In this document: piece by piece, positions 26,505 to 38,672 of the stretch
How the letters are laid out: every line of letters begins with the position of its first letter
Numbering within the stretch: the first letter of the stretch is position 1
From: Microbacterium ginsengiterrae
Lineage (GTDB): Bacteria; Actinomycetota; Actinomycetes; Actinomycetales; Microbacteriaceae
Length of the DNA: 64,000 bases
Assembly: GCF_014205075.1 (NCBI RefSeq)
Contig: NZ_JACHMU010000001.1
Location: 1,426,001 to 1,490,000, forward strand
Direction of reading: 5' to 3'
Notes under the pieces: generated by a model
Told to the model about the DNA's origin: nothing
What the model saw: the letters and a program-made list of their open reading frames with translations, nothing else
Database searches by the model: none
Program-made: the position numbers and the translations under genes

Positions 26505-26597
26505 TTTCACTCGTGAGTGTAACGGTCCGATCTCTGGTGCTTGCACGCTTACTTACTTGTCGGTAACCTCACCCTCAGTTTACTTTCTCACGAGTAA
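26505..26597. promoter_or_regulatory. Divergent control region with three inverted repeats (TetR operator candidates)
   Basis: CACTC-GT-GAGTG at 26508-26519 (flanked by TT/AA pairs to 26505-26522), TTAC-N6-GTAA at 26553-26566, and TTACT-N8-AGTAA at 26580-26597. The first and third share CTCACGAGT in opposite orientation. Together they span the gap between the TetR start and the binding-protein gene, so either or both promoters may be controlled. Which site is the true operator cannot be settled by eye. Confidence 0.6.
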
Positions 26598-26656
26598 GCG
26601 ATGTACGACAGGGCACTCCCGCCCCGCACAAAGACCGTGTCCAAGGAGAAGAAGCA

Positions 26657-28324
26657 ATGAAGCTCAGCAGATCTCTGATCGCGATCAGCGCGATCACCGC
26701 CCTCGGTGTCGGCGCGCTCGCCGGGTGCTCGTCGTCGGAGTCCTCCGCCGACGGCGGCTCCGGCTCATCCGGCGCCGCACTCACGATCGCCAAGCCGGAC
26801 GGCGCGATCACCACCGAGTCCCACAACCCCTTCCTCGGCGACTCCTCCGCATCGAAGTACGGCTACGCGAAGGTGATCTTCGAGCCGCTCGCCCTCGTCA
26901 ACCCCACGGGCGACCTCGGCACGACACCCTGGCTCGCCGAATCCGTCGAATGGAACGACGACTACACAGAGCTCACCGTGGTTCCCCGCAGCGGAGTGAA
27001 CTGGAGCGACGGCGAACCGTTCACCGGCGACGACATCGTCTTCACGTTCGACCAGTACCTCGACGGAAGACTCGCCGACTCCTCTGGTCTGAACTACCAG
27101 GGCGCGACGGTCGACGGCGACCGCATCACGCTCACGTTCGGCGATTCGAAGTTCACTGCGCAGTCCCGCGTGCTGCACACCCCGATCGTCCCCCAGCACA
27201 TCTGGGAGGACATCGAGGACCCCAACACCGACCCGCTCACCGCGGACGGCCTCGCCGTCGGCACGGGGCCCTACGTGCTCTCCAGCTGGACCACCGAGTC
27301 GGTCACCCTCGCCGCGAACGAGGACTACTGGGGCGGGGAGCTCGCCGTCCCCGAGCTGCACTACGTCTCGTACGGCGACAACGCCGCCCTCACCACCGCA
27401 CTGGCCTCCGGCGAGGCCGACTGGGCGCAGGCGTTCCTGCCGCAGATCGAGGACAGCTATCTGTCCGTCGATCCGGACAACCAGTTCCTCGTCTCGCCGA
27501 CGGCGGGCGCCGGAACCCTGTTCTTCAACCTGCAGACCAAGCCCTTCGACGACCCGGCGCTGCGCGAGGCGCTCGCGTGGACGATCGACCGCGACGCGTA
27601 CGTCGACATCGCGAGGGAAGGCGCGAGCGAGGCGGTGTGGAACGTCACGGGACTCGGATCGGTGCTCGCGGACGAGATCGTCCCCGAGTATCAGGATGCC
27701 GAGTACTCCGTCGACGTCGATCGCGCCAGGCAGATCCTCACAGACGCGGGCTACACGTGGAAGGGCGACGCTCTCATCGACCCCGACGGCGAAGCGGTCT
27801 CCTTCTCCATCTCCGTCCCCTCCGGGTGGAGCGACTGGAACACCGAGCAGGCCCTCATCGCCGAGGAGCTCGACGAGGCCCTCGGCATCGAGGTCAAGGT
27901 CGACCAGCCCGACTGGGGCGGCTGGGATGCCGCGCGCCAGGAGGGCACCTTCCAGGCGATCATCCACTGGCTCGAGGACACCGGGAACGTGTACGGCCTG
28001 TACACCTCGACGATGGACCCGAAGTGGATCGTCGACGACAAGGCCCAGTTCAACTTCGGCCGCTTCGATGACCCGGCCGTCACCGAGGCACTGAACACGT
28101 ACGCCAACGCCTCGTCCGACGAGGAGCGCGCCGAGGCATCCGCCGTGCTGCAGACGGCGTTCGCCGAGAACGTCCCGGCCATCCCGCTGGGCGCGCACCC
28201 GCTCCTCGGGGAGTACAACACCCGCAACTACGTCGGCTGGCCCACCGAGGACGACCAGTACGCCTCCGCCGACCCGACGCAGCCGGCGATCGTCCAGATC
28301 CTGACGAACCTCGAGGCCAAGTAG
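26657..28324 (+). CDS. ABC transporter substrate-binding lipoprotein, family 5 (Dpp/Opp type)
   Basis: 555 residues. A lipoprotein signal ends LAGC, a Ser/Gly linker follows, then the SBP_bac_5 fold (IFEPLALVNPTGDLGTTPWLAESVEW; VVPRSGVNWSDGEPFTGDDIVFTFD). AAGGAG 8 bases upstream fixes ATG 26657. Family members bind peptides, nickel, or oligosaccharides such as cello- and xyloglucan oligomers. The operon ends with a GH3 beta-glucosidase and has no peptidase on this strand, so I infer an oligosaccharide ligand; the M20 amidohydrolase across the promoter leaves a peptide or amide ligand possible. Confidence 0.88.
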   Translation: MKLSRSLIAISAITALGVGALAGCSSSESSADGGSGSSGAALTIAKPDGAITTESHNPFLGDSSASKYGYAKVIFEPLALVNPTGDLGTTPWLAESVEWNDDYTELTVVPRSGVNWSDGEPFTGDDIVFTFDQYLDGRLADSSGLNYQGATVDGDRITLTFGDSKFTAQSRVLHTPIVPQHIWEDIEDPNTDPLTADGLAVGTGPYVLSSWTTESVTLAANEDYWGGELAVPELHYVSYGDNAALTTALASGEADWAQAFLPQIEDSYLSVDPDNQFLVSPTAGAGTLFFNLQTKPFDDPALREALAWTIDRDAYVDIAREGASEAVWNVTGLGSVLADEIVPEYQDAEYSVDVDRARQILTDAGYTWKGDALIDPDGEAVSFSISVPSGWSDWNTEQALIAEELDEALGIEVKVDQPDWGGWDAARQEGTFQAIIHWLEDTGNVYGLYTSTMDPKWIVDDKAQFNFGRFDDPAVTEALNTYANASSDEERAEASAVLQTAFAENVPAIPLGAHPLLGEYNTRNYVGWPTEDDQYASADPTQPAIVQILTNLEAK

Positions 28325-28345
28325 GGCGGATGCCGAGCGGGGCGA

Positions 28346-28523
28346 CGTCTCGACTCGTCGCTCCGCTCCTCGCTCGACGCGTTTCGTCTCGCTGCGCTCG
28401 CTCAACGACCCGCGCGGGAGGCCGCCGGTCGCTCGACGCCCCTTACGGAGGTCTCCGCGGGTCGTTGAGCGGAGGCCGAAGGCCGCAGACGAAACGGGTT
28501 GAGCGCGCAGCGAGTCGAAACCG
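28346..28523. repeat. GGGTCGTTGAGCG intergenic repeat, two inverted arms of about 68 bp
   Basis: The left arm (28346-28414) and right arm (28456-28523) are imperfect reverse complements. Both contain GGGTCGTTGAGCG, GACGAAACG and GAGTCGA in the same order. The loop is about 41 bases. It lies between the binding-protein gene and the ATPase genes, so the RNA could fold and raise the ratio of binding protein to transporter. This motif is a common dispersed repeat of Microbacteriaceae genomes (from general knowledge). A single arm recurs inside the coding region at 56534-56605. Confidence 0.85.
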
Positions 28524-28547
28524 CCGCCTGCCCAGAAAAGGAACCCC

Positions 28548-29368
<821 letters not shown>

Positions 29369-29372
<4 letters not shown>

Positions 29373-30175
29373 GCACCCTCGAACTGCGTCGCATCACCAA
29401 GGTCTACAGCGTGCGAGGTGCGGGCCAGCTCACAGCGCTCGACGACGTGAGCTTCACGCTCGAATCCGGGCGGACGATCGGCCTGGTCGGTCAGTCCGGC
29501 AGCGGAAAGTCGACGATCGCGAAGATCCTCACCCAGCTCGAGCGCCCCACCACCGGCGAGGTGCTGCTCGACGGCCGCCCGATCCCGCGTCGAGGTCGCG
29601 GTCTTCGGACGTACCGGCAGCAGCTGCGGATGGTGTTCCAGGATCCGTTCGCCTCCCTCAACCCGTACCACTCGATCCGATACCACCTGGAGCGCCCTCT
29701 GCGCCTGGACGACGTCGTGCCGAAGGACGAGACGGAGGCCGAGGTGCGACGCCTCCTCGAGCGGGTGCGTCTGGACCCGGATGCCGTGATCGACCGCCGT
29801 CCGCATGAGCTCTCCGGCGGGCAGCGCCAGCGCGTCGCGATCGCCCGCGCGCTCGCATCCCGACCCGCGATCCTCGTGGCCGACGAGCCCGTCTCGATGC
29901 TCGACGTCTCCATCCGTCTCGGCGTGCTGAACCTGCTCGCCGACCTGCAGCGCGAGGAAGGACTCGGTGTGCTGTACATCACCCATGACCTGGCCACCGC
30001 TCGTCATTTCAGCGATGAGATCATCGTCCTCAACCAGGGCCGCATCGTCGAGCACGGCACGGCGGACGACGTCATCCTGCGCCCACAGAACCCGTACACA
30101 CAGGAGCTGCGCGCGGCCTCTCCCGACCCGGAACGACATTTCGCCGCCGCCGGTGAGCGTGGAGGTGCGCGATGA
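29369..30175 (+). CDS. Dpp/Opp-type ABC transporter ATP-binding protein (DppF-like)
   Basis: 268 residues. Walker A GQSGSGKST, Q-loop VFQDPFASLNP, signature ELSGGQRQR, Walker B ILVADEPVSMLD, H-loop THDLATARH. The GQSGSGKST plus FQDPFASLNP combination is the standard DppF/OppF signature. It forms the second nucleotide-binding subunit; overlaps of 4 bases on both sides show tight coupling. Confidence 0.92.
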
Positions 30176-31254
30176 CCGCGGTGGAACCCCAGCTGCCCGT
30201 CGATGAGCACGTCGACGCGGTCGAGGTCGGCACGACGGCGACGCGTGCCGTGGCCGGCCGCTCCCGGATCCCGTGGCGCTTCCTCGGCGGTCGCGCCGCC
30301 TTCTACCTGTTCACCCTGTGGGCGGCCCTGACGATCAACTTCTTCCTGCCGCGCATGATGAAGGGCGACGCGGTCAGCCAGTACCTCGCGCGCAATCGCA
30401 ACGTCTCGCCGGAGGCGGCCGACGCCCTGCGCGCGCTGCTCGGACTCGACACCGACAAGAGCCTCTGGCAGCAGTACCTCGACTACTGGGGGCTGCTGCT
30501 GCAGGGCGACCTCGGCGTCTCGCTCCTGCACGGACTGCGCCCCGTCACCGAGGTCATCGGACAGGCGCTCCCGTGGACGATCGGACTCGTCGGACTCGCC
30601 ACGATCGTGTCCTTCGCCGTCGGCACGATCGGCGGTGCGTTCATCGGCTGGCGCAGGGGCAGCCGCCTCGATGTCTTCATCCCGATCACGACATTCCTCA
30701 GCACGATCCCGTACTTCTGGCTCGGTCTCCTCGCGATCGCGGTGTTCTCGGTGAACCTCGGCTGGTTCCCGATCGGCAAGGCCTACGGCGTCGGGACGGT
30801 GCCCGGTTGGAACCTCGAGTTCGTCGGGCAGGTCATCCACCACGGCACGCTGCCGCTGCTGACCATCGTCATCGCGTCGCTGGGCGGATGGATGCTCGGC
30901 ATGCGCAACATGATGCTGACGGTCCTCGACGAGGACTACATCACCGTCGCCCAGGCCAAGGGCATGCCCAATCGCCGGGTGCTGTGGGGATACGCGGCAC
31001 GCAACGCCGTGCTCCCGCAGATCCAGAGCTTCGCGCTGTCGATCGGGTTCATCGTCGGCGGCACGATCGTCATGGAGATGGTCTTCAGCTATCCGGGCGT
31101 CGGCAAGTTGCTGCTGGATGCCACCAACGCGAAGGACTATGCGCTGATGCAGGGCGTGTTCCTCGTCATCACGCTGTCGGTGCTCGTCGCGAACATCCTC
31201 GCCGACGTCGCCTACGCGTTCCTCGACCCGCGCACGCGTCAGACGGAGAGCTGA
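30172..31254 (+). CDS. Dpp/Opp-type ABC transporter permease (DppB-like)
   Basis: 360 residues, six membrane helices after a cytoplasmic N-terminus. The binding-protein-dependent transport loop is MLTVLDEDYITVAQAKGMPNRRVLWGYAARNAVLPQI, the EAA motif that contacts the ATPases. MVFSYPGVGKLLLDATNAKDYALMQGVF is the DppB C-terminal signature. Starts at ATG 30172 inside the GATGA overlap. Confidence 0.91.
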   Translation: MTAVEPQLPVDEHVDAVEVGTTATRAVAGRSRIPWRFLGGRAAFYLFTLWAALTINFFLPRMMKGDAVSQYLARNRNVSPEAADALRALLGLDTDKSLWQQYLDYWGLLLQGDLGVSLLHGLRPVTEVIGQALPWTIGLVGLATIVSFAVGTIGGAFIGWRRGSRLDVFIPITTFLSTIPYFWLGLLAIAVFSVNLGWFPIGKAYGVGTVPGWNLEFVGQVIHHGTLPLLTIVIASLGGWMLGMRNMMLTVLDEDYITVAQAKGMPNRRVLWGYAARNAVLPQIQSFALSIGFIVGGTIVMEMVFSYPGVGKLLLDATNAKDYALMQGVFLVITLSVLVANILADVAYAFLDPRTRQTES

Positions 31255-31256
31255 AC

Positions 31257-32318
31257 ATGACCACCACAGACGCCGCCCGCAGGGCGGGCACCCCCGACAC
31301 CTTCCTCATCCGCACGACGACCGGCGACGGCAGGCGTCCTGAGCAGAACCTGCGGGCCCGGTTGGCCGGCGCGTTCGCGATGTTCCGCAACGGCAAGTCG
31401 CTCACCGGCCTGGCGATCCTGGGGTTCTTCGTGCTGATCGCGATCTTCGCCGACGTGCTCGCTCCGTATTCGCCGACCAAGGTCGACAACTCCGCACGCC
31501 TGCAGCCGCCGTCCGCCGCGCACTGGCTGGGGACGACCCATATCGGCGAGGACGTCCTCAGCCAGGTGATCCACGGCACGAGAGGCGTCATCGTCGTCGG
31601 CTTCCTCGCCGCGGTGATCGCGACGGTCATCGCCATCACCGTCGGCGTCATCGCCGGATACGTCTCGGGGTGGAAGAGCGAATCGCTCTCCGCACTGACC
31701 AACGTGTTCCTCGTGATCCCCGGACTGCCGCTGATCATCATCGTCTCGGCGATGTTCGAGGAGCCTCCGCTCGTCCTCATCGCCGCCGTGCTCGGCCTCA
31801 CCGGTTGGGCGTGGGGCGCGCGTGTGCTGCGCGCGCAGACGATGTCGCTGCGCAACAGGGACTTCATCCAGGCTGCGCGGGCCAACGGGGAGCCGCTGGC
31901 CCGGATCATCACGGTCGAGATGCTCCCGAACCTCATGGCGCTCATCGCCGCGAGCTTCGTCGGAACGGTCACCGCCGCGATCCTCGGTCTCACCACGCTG
32001 TCCTACATCGGCGTCATCCCGGTGACGACCTACAACTGGGGCACGATCCTCAACTGGGCCTCGGCGCAGGGCGCTTTCGGTCAGAACCAGTGGCGGTGGT
32101 ACCTGCCCCCTGGGCTCTGCATCGCCGCGATCGGGGTCGCGCTGTCGCTGATCAACTTCGGGATCGACGAGTACGTCAACCCGCGACTGCGCTCGGCCGG
32201 AGAGCGTGCTCGCGCCATGAAGAAGAAGGGTCTCGACGTCAACGACGCCGTGACCACCGTCCGCTCGGAACCCGTCCGCGAGGCGGGTCGCACGCAAGAG
32301 AACACAGGAAATGACTGA
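31257..32318 (+). CDS. Dpp/Opp-type ABC transporter permease (DppC-like)
   Basis: 353 residues. The N-terminal OppC_N part reads LTGLAILGFFVLIAIFADVLAPYSP and is followed by HWLGTTHIGEDVLSQVIHGTR, the classic DppC entry. The EAA loop is LRNRDFIQAARANGEPLARIITVEMLPNLMALI. A charged tail of about 40 residues follows the last helix (FGIDEYVNPRLR). The stop overlaps the GH3 start by 8 bases, so transporter and glucosidase are made together. Confidence 0.91.
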   Translation: MTTTDAARRAGTPDTFLIRTTTGDGRRPEQNLRARLAGAFAMFRNGKSLTGLAILGFFVLIAIFADVLAPYSPTKVDNSARLQPPSAAHWLGTTHIGEDVLSQVIHGTRGVIVVGFLAAVIATVIAITVGVIAGYVSGWKSESLSALTNVFLVIPGLPLIIIVSAMFEEPPLVLIAAVLGLTGWAWGARVLRAQTMSLRNRDFIQAARANGEPLARIITVEMLPNLMALIAASFVGTVTAAILGLTTLSYIGVIPVTTYNWGTILNWASAQGAFGQNQWRWYLPPGLCIAAIGVALSLINFGIDEYVNPRLRSAGERARAMKKKGLDVNDAVTTVRSEPVREAGRTQENTGND

Positions 32319-34554
32319 GACGCTGCTCGACCTCCACCCGTACCGCAACGCCGCCCTGCCCGTCGAGGAGCGAGTCGCCGACCTGCTCGGACGCATGACC
32401 CTGGAGGAGAAGGTCGGGCAGATGCTGCAGCTCGACGCCAGGGACGACCTCGAGGACCATGTGCTCCGCCGTGGAGCGGGTTCCATCCTGCACACGTCGC
32501 CGGAGCGCATCGTCGCCGCCCGCGAACTGACTCTTCGCACGCGTCTGCAGATCCCGCTCATCGTCGGGGAGGACTGCATCCACGGTCACTCGTTCTGGCC
32601 GGGGGCGACGATCTATCCGACACAGCTCGGCATGGCGGCATCCTGGGATCCCTCCCTCGTCGAGAAGGTCGCACGCGCGACAGCCGTGGAGGTGGCCGCG
32701 ACCGGCATCCACTGGACCTTCTCGCCCGTGCTCTGCATCGCCAGGGACCTGCGCTGGGGGCGGGTGAACGAGACCTTCGGTGAGGACCCGCACCTCATCG
32801 GCGAACTCGCGAGCGCCATGGTGCGCGGGTATCAGGGCGACGGGCTCGACGATCCGACAGCAATCCTCGCCACGGCCAAGCACTTCGCCGGCTACTCCGA
32901 GACGCAGGGCGGCCGGGACGCCTCGGAGGCCGACATCTCGCGGCGCAAGCTCCGCTCCTGGTTCCTCCCGCCGTTCGAACGCGTCGCGCGGGAGGGATGC
33001 CGCACCTTCATGCTCGGCTACCAGACCACCGACGGTGTGCCGATCACGCTGAACGACTGGCTGCTCAGCGACGTGCTGCGCGGCGAGTGGGGGTACACCG
33101 GCACGCTCATCACGGACTGGGACAACGTCGGACGCATGGTGTGGGAGCAGCGCGTGCAGCCGGACATCACGCGCGCCGCGGCGGCCGCGGTCCGCGCGGG
33201 CAACGACATGATCATGACGACGCCGACGTTCTTCGAGGGAGCGCTGGATGCCGTCGCGCGTGGTCTGCTCGCCGAGGACGCCTTCGATGCTGCGGTCGCC
33301 CGCATCCTCACCCTGAAGTTCGAACTCGGGCTCTTCGAGGATCCGCGGACGCCGCGTGCCGACCTCGATGCCGTCGTCGGCACGCCAGCGCACGCCGGAC
33401 TCAACCTCGACGTCACACGGCGTTCGCTCGTGCTGCTCGAGAACGACGGAACGCTTCCGCTCGCGCCGTCCGCCACGCGGCGCATCGCGGTGGTCGGACC
33501 GCTGGCCAACGACGCGCAGGAGCAGCTCGGCGACTGGGCCGGCGGCTCAGGGCAGGCCGGCTGGCTGGACGGGCAGCCGCGGGAGATGATCACGACGGTG
33601 CTGGACGGGCTGCGTGAGATCGCGCCATGGGAGGTCGTGCATGCCCGCGGGGCGGACATCCTCACTCTGGAGCCCGACCCCGCAGGGGCCACCTGGCCCG
33701 ACGGGCAGCCGCGGCCGCCGGTGGTGCGGTCGGTGCCGGCGGACGCCGCGCAGATCGCCGAAGCCGTCGACGCCGCGTCGTCCGCGGATGCCGTCATCAC
33801 CGTCGTCGGCGACGCCCGGGGTCTCTACGGCGAGGGCCGCTCGACGGCCACGCTCGAGCTCCTCGGCGGGCAGGCCGCCCTGCTCGACGCGCTCGTCGAG
33901 TCGGGTACCCCGGTGATCGTCGTGCTCATGGCGTCGAAGCCGCTCGTGCTGCCGCCGTCCGTGCAGCGCGCAGCAGCCGTGCTGTGGGTCGCCAACCCCG
34001 GCATGCAGGGCGGGCGGGCGATCGCCGAACTGCTCACTGGGGCGATCGAGCCGACCGGTCGCCTGCCGATCTCGTTCGCCCGGCACGCCGGGCAGCAGCC
34101 GACGTACTACAACCAGATCCGCGGGCAGCACGGCGACCGCTACGCCGACCTCACCCAGGCGCCGGCGTGGGCGTTCGGGGAAGGACGTTCGTACACGACC
34201 GTGAGCTACACCGACCTCATGATCGAGGAGCCGGAGCTCACGGCATCCGCCACGATCACGGCGCACGTGACCGTGACGAACACGGGTTCCCGGCCGACCG
34301 TCGAGACCGTGCAGGTGTACGTGCGCGACGAGGTCACCAGCGTGAGCTGGGCCGAGAAGGAGCTGAAGACCTTCCGGCAGGTGGCGCTCGCCCCCGGGCA
34401 GACCGAGCGGGTTCGTATCGACTTCCCCGTCGCGGAGTGCACCATCGTCGATGCCGCCGGCGCGCGCGTCGTGGAGCCGGGGGAGTTCGCGCTGCTCGTC
34501 GGGCCGTCGTCACGCGACGACGTGCTGCTGTCCGCGCCGTTCAGGGTGAGCTGA
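32311..34554 (+). CDS. Glycoside hydrolase family 3 beta-glucosidase (cytoplasmic)
   Basis: 747 residues without a signal peptide. N-terminal TIM barrel with KHF at 190-192 and the nucleophile Asp269 in LITDW. The alpha/beta sandwich contains VVGDARGLYGEGRST (acid/base region), and a C-terminal fibronectin-like domain reads TVTNTGSRPTVETVQVYV. Length and order match bacterial BglX-type GH3 enzymes. It would hydrolyse beta-linked oligosaccharides brought in by the overlapping Dpp-type transporter. The exact sugar (glucose, xylose) is open. Confidence 0.9.
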   Translation: MTETLLDLHPYRNAALPVEERVADLLGRMTLEEKVGQMLQLDARDDLEDHVLRRGAGSILHTSPERIVAARELTLRTRLQIPLIVGEDCIHGHSFWPGATIYPTQLGMAASWDPSLVEKVARATAVEVAATGIHWTFSPVLCIARDLRWGRVNETFGEDPHLIGELASAMVRGYQGDGLDDPTAILATAKHFAGYSETQGGRDASEADISRRKLRSWFLPPFERVAREGCRTFMLGYQTTDGVPITLNDWLLSDVLRGEWGYTGTLITDWDNVGRMVWEQRVQPDITRAAAAAVRAGNDMIMTTPTFFEGALDAVARGLLAEDAFDAAVARILTLKFELGLFEDPRTPRADLDAVVGTPAHAGLNLDVTRRSLVLLENDGTLPLAPSATRRIAVVGPLANDAQEQLGDWAGGSGQAGWLDGQPREMITTVLDGLREIAPWEVVHARGADILTLEPDPAGATWPDGQPRPPVVRSVPADAAQIAEAVDAASSADAVITVVGDARGLYGEGRSTATLELLGGQAALLDALVESGTPVIVVLMASKPLVLPPSVQRAAAVLWVANPGMQGGRAIAELLTGAIEPTGRLPISFARHAGQQPTYYNQIRGQHGDRYADLTQAPAWAFGEGRSYTTVSYTDLMIEEPELTASATITAHVTVTNTGSRPTVETVQVYVRDEVTSVSWAEKELKTFRQVALAPGQTERVRIDFPVAECTIVDAAGARVVEPGEFALLVGPSSRDDVLLSAPFRVS

Positions 34555-34590
34555 GCCGCTCGTCCGGCCCGGCCGCCCGCCGCCTGTACG

Positions 34591-34676
34591 GGGCACAACT
34601 CCGGAGATTCTTCGCAGATCCCTGTGTTCGCGGCTCGTGCGGGCGCGAAGCGTGCGGATTCTCCGGAGTTGTGCCC
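34591..34676. repeat. CACAACTCCGGA intergenic element, copy 2 (86 bp)
   Basis: GGGCACAACTCCGGAGA (34591-34607) and TCTCCGGAGTTGTGCCC (34660-34676) are perfect 17-base inverted arms. The inner left segment GGAGATTCTTCGCAGA nearly equals that of copy 1, in the same orientation. It lies between the GH3 stop and the SulP gene and may serve as a terminator. The other about 130 bases of this gap are GC-rich with no motif I can name. Confidence 0.85.
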
Positions 34677-34773
34677 GCCTCCGCGGCCGGGCTCCGCCGC
34701 CGGGCGACCGGCGCCGCGGGCCGGGGCTACAGTTGATCTGCCCCGCTCGGGGCGTTCACCCCTGGAGTTCCGC

Positions 34774-36270
<1,497 letters not shown>

Positions 36271-36276
36271 GCGCGG

Positions 36277-37551
36277 TCAGTCCGCCTCGCGGCGGTAGCG
36301 CCGATTCCGGATGGTGAGAAGCACGGATGCCGCCGCCGCGGCCAGGACGGATGCGGCGAGGATCGCCACCTTCGCATGGTCGTGCGCCGCCGTCCCCGGA
36401 GCGAAGCTGAGTTCGGCCACGAGCAGCGACACGGTGAACCCGATTCCGGCGAGCATGCCCACCCCGGCGATGTCCGTCCAGCGCAGGTCAGGGTCGAGGT
36501 CGATCCGCCGCACCCGGGTGATGATCCACGTCGCGGCCGTGATCCCGAGCGGCTTGCCGAGGACGAGGGCGAGGACGATCCCGATGACGATCGGATCGGA
36601 GACCGCCGATGCGATGCCCTCGGCTCCGCCGATCGCGACACCTGCCGAGAAGAAGGCGAAGACCGGAACCGCGAACCCCGCCGACAGCGGACGGAAGCGG
36701 TGTTCGAACTCCTCGGCGAGACCGAGGCCGGTCTCGTCCGCGCGCTCCGCCCTGCGGTGCAGCACGGGAACCGTGAACCCGAGCAGGACGCCGGCGATCG
36801 TGGCGTGGATGCCGGAGGCGTGCAGCAGCGCCCATGCGACGACGCCGATCGGCAGCAGGATCAGCCACGCGGCGCTCGGGCGCATGCGGAAGAAGCGGCG
36901 GTACACCTGCGCGATGGCCCCGTAGACCGCGATCACGGCGAGGGCGAGCAGTAGCGGGATGACCTCGACCGTCTCGGTGTAGAACACCGCGATGATGCCG
37001 ATCGCGATGAGGTCGTCGACGACGGCCAGTGTGAGCAGGAAGATCCGCAGCGCGGCAGGAAGGTGCGATCCGATCACGGCGAGCACCGCGACGGCGAACG
37101 CGATGTCGGTGGCGGTGGGGATCGCCCACCCCCGGGATGCCTCCGCAGAACCGGCGACGACGGTGACGTAGATCAGCGCGGGGACGGCGACTCCGCCGAC
37201 CGCCGCGACGATCGGCACGATCGCCGTGCTGAAGCGCCGGAGGTCGCCGCTGACGAACTCGCGCTTGAGCTCGAGGCCGACGAGGAAGAAGAAGATCGCG
37301 AGGAGCCCGTCGGCCGCCCACTCCCCGACGGACAGCCGCAGGTGCCAGGGCTCGTATCCGATCTCGAAGTCCCGAATCGCGAAGTACGTCTCCGCCCAGG
37401 GGGAGTTGGCCCACAGGATCGCCACGACGGCGAGGACGACGAGGAGCATGCCCCCGACCGTCTCCTTGCGGAGGATCTCACCGATGCGCAGGGATTCGGT
37501 GGCGGAGGAGGAGGGGAAGAGGGAGCGTGTGCGGGGTGCTTCGGACGGCAT
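36277..37551 (-). CDS. nhaA: Na+/H+ antiporter NhaA
   Basis: 424 residues, 12 helices. [19 protein letters not shown] and [21 protein letters not shown] carry the paired aspartates of the ion site (VVDDL corresponds to Asp163-Asp164 of E. coli NhaA). [19 protein letters not shown] is the family N-terminal signature. It exports Na+ at alkaline pH or high salt. A GGTCGACG inverted repeat is found 13 bases upstream of the ATG. Confidence 0.94.
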   Translation of the reverse strand: MPSEAPRTRSLFPSSSATESLRIGEILRKETVGGMLLVVLAVVAILWANSPWAETYFAIRDFEIGYEPWHLRLSVGEWAADGLLAIFFFLVGLELKREFVSGDLRRFSTAIVPIVAAVGGVAVPALIYVTVVAGSAEASRGWAIPTATDIAFAVAVLAVIGSHLPAALRIFLLTLAVVDDLIAIGIIAVFYTETVEVIPLLLALAVIAVYGAIAQVYRRFFRMRPSAAWLILLPIGVVAWALLHASGIHATIAGVLLGFTVPVLHRRAERADETGLGLAEEFEHRFRPLSAGFAVPVFAFFSAGVAIGGAEGIASAVSDPIVIGIVLALVLGKPLGITAATWIITRVRRIDLDPDLRWTDIAGVGMLAGIGFTVSLLVAELSFAPGTAAHDHAKVAILAASVLAAAAASVLLTIRNRRYRREAD

Positions 37552-37563
37552 GGGCGTCTTTCG

Positions 37564-37587
37564 GGTCGACGACAGATGACGTCGACC
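37564..37587. promoter_or_regulatory. Inverted repeat between nhaA start and the LacI gene end
   Basis: GGTCGACG (37564-37571) and CGTCGACC (37580-37587), perfect 8-base arms with an 8-base loop. It could be an nhaA leader hairpin or operator, or the terminator of the GH13-LacI operon reading toward nhaA. Position relative to both genes is compatible with each. Confidence 0.4.
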
Positions 37588-37643
37588 AGGCTTCCCGACA
37601 CTCCTCGAGACAGCCTAGCGGGCGCCGCCCTCCGTGCGCGCGC

Positions 37644-38663
37644 TCAGGAGTCCCTCAGCCGCGCCGTCGTCCCGCGCACGATGAGTTCGAACGGAAGGGC
37701 GGCCTGCTCCTCGGAGTGGGGCTCCGCGTTCGTCTCGAGCTTGGCGAGCACGGCATCCGCGGCCCGTTCGCCCTGCGCCAGCGGGAACTGATCGACGGTG
37801 GTGAGCCGGAAGAACTCGCCGAGCTCATGGCCGTCGATGCCGATGACCGACAGATCCTCCGGAACGCGGAAGCCCAGGTCGCGGGCGGCGAGGACGGCGC
37901 CGATGGCCATCTCGTCGGATGCCGCGAACACCGCCGTCGGACGGGGTCCAGGCCGCCCGAGCAACTGTTTCGCCGCGCGGTAGCCGCCGTCGACCGTGAA
38001 GTCCGCCGGCTCGAGATAGGCGGGATCGGGAATGACACCGGCATCGGCCAGTGCGCTCTCGAATCCCAGACGACGGTTCGTGGGGATGTGGAAGTCCATG
38101 TCGAACTCCGGGTTCGCCCCGATGTGCGCGATCGCGGTGTGGCCGAGCCCCAAGAGGTGCTCGGTGGCGAGTCGTGCCACGGCGAAGTCGTCCACCGTGA
38201 GGGTGTCGAGTCCGGGGTTGGGGCCGCCGATCGCGATGACGGGGAGACCGAGCGCGACCAGCAGGTCGGTCTCGTGGGCGTCGAGCTCGATCGCGACGGC
38301 GATCACGGCATCCACCCTCTGGCGGCGCAGCGCCGTCTCGAACACGCTCCGTCGCACATCCTCGTCCGCGGTGATGTTGTAGAGCGTGATGTCGTAGCCG
38401 CGGCGCATCAGTGCGCTGGAGACCCCGGAGAGCACCGTGCTGAAGAACCACCGGTCGAGGAACGGGACGATGACGCCGATGTTCTTCGTGCGGCCCGACG
38501 CCAGGCTCGACGCGCGCGACGAGACGACGTAGCCGAGCTGCTGCGCGGCCGTCCGCACGCGCTCGCGCGATGCCTCGGAGACGTATCCGCGGCCGCTGAG
38601 GGCGCGCGAGACCGTGGCTGTCGACACCCCGGCCAGTCGCGCGACCTCATCGATGCTGACCAT
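37644..38663 (-). CDS. LacI-family regulator, likely of the adjacent GH13 gene
   Basis: 339 residues. N-terminal HTH SIDEVARLAGVSTATVSRALSGRGYVSEASRERV is followed by a hinge helix RASSLASGRTKNIGVIVPFL and a periplasmic-binding-type sensor. It follows the GH13 gene by 9 bases on the same strand, so both are one operon. A perfect TGNAANCGNTTNCA site sits just upstream of the GH13 gene and is the likely operator for autoregulation. The inducer is presumably an alpha-glucoside. Confidence 0.9.
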   Translation of the reverse strand: MVSIDEVARLAGVSTATVSRALSGRGYVSEASRERVRTAAQQLGYVVSSRASSLASGRTKNIGVIVPFLDRWFFSTVLSGVSSALMRRGYDITLYNITADEDVRRSVFETALRRQRVDAVIAVAIELDAHETDLLVALGLPVIAIGGPNPGLDTLTVDDFAVARLATEHLLGLGHTAIAHIGANPEFDMDFHIPTNRRLGFESALADAGVIPDPAYLEPADFTVDGGYRAAKQLLGRPGPRPTAVFAASDEMAIGAVLAARDLGFRVPEDLSVIGIDGHELGEFFRLTTVDQFPLAQGERAADAVLAKLETNAEPHSEEQAALPFELIVRGTTARLRDS

Positions 38664-38672
38664 GCGGCCCGA

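Noticed and set aside
37564..37587. A sodium riboswitch in front of nhaA
   Set aside because: Only a simple 8-base hairpin is visible; no conserved riboswitch core could be recognised.
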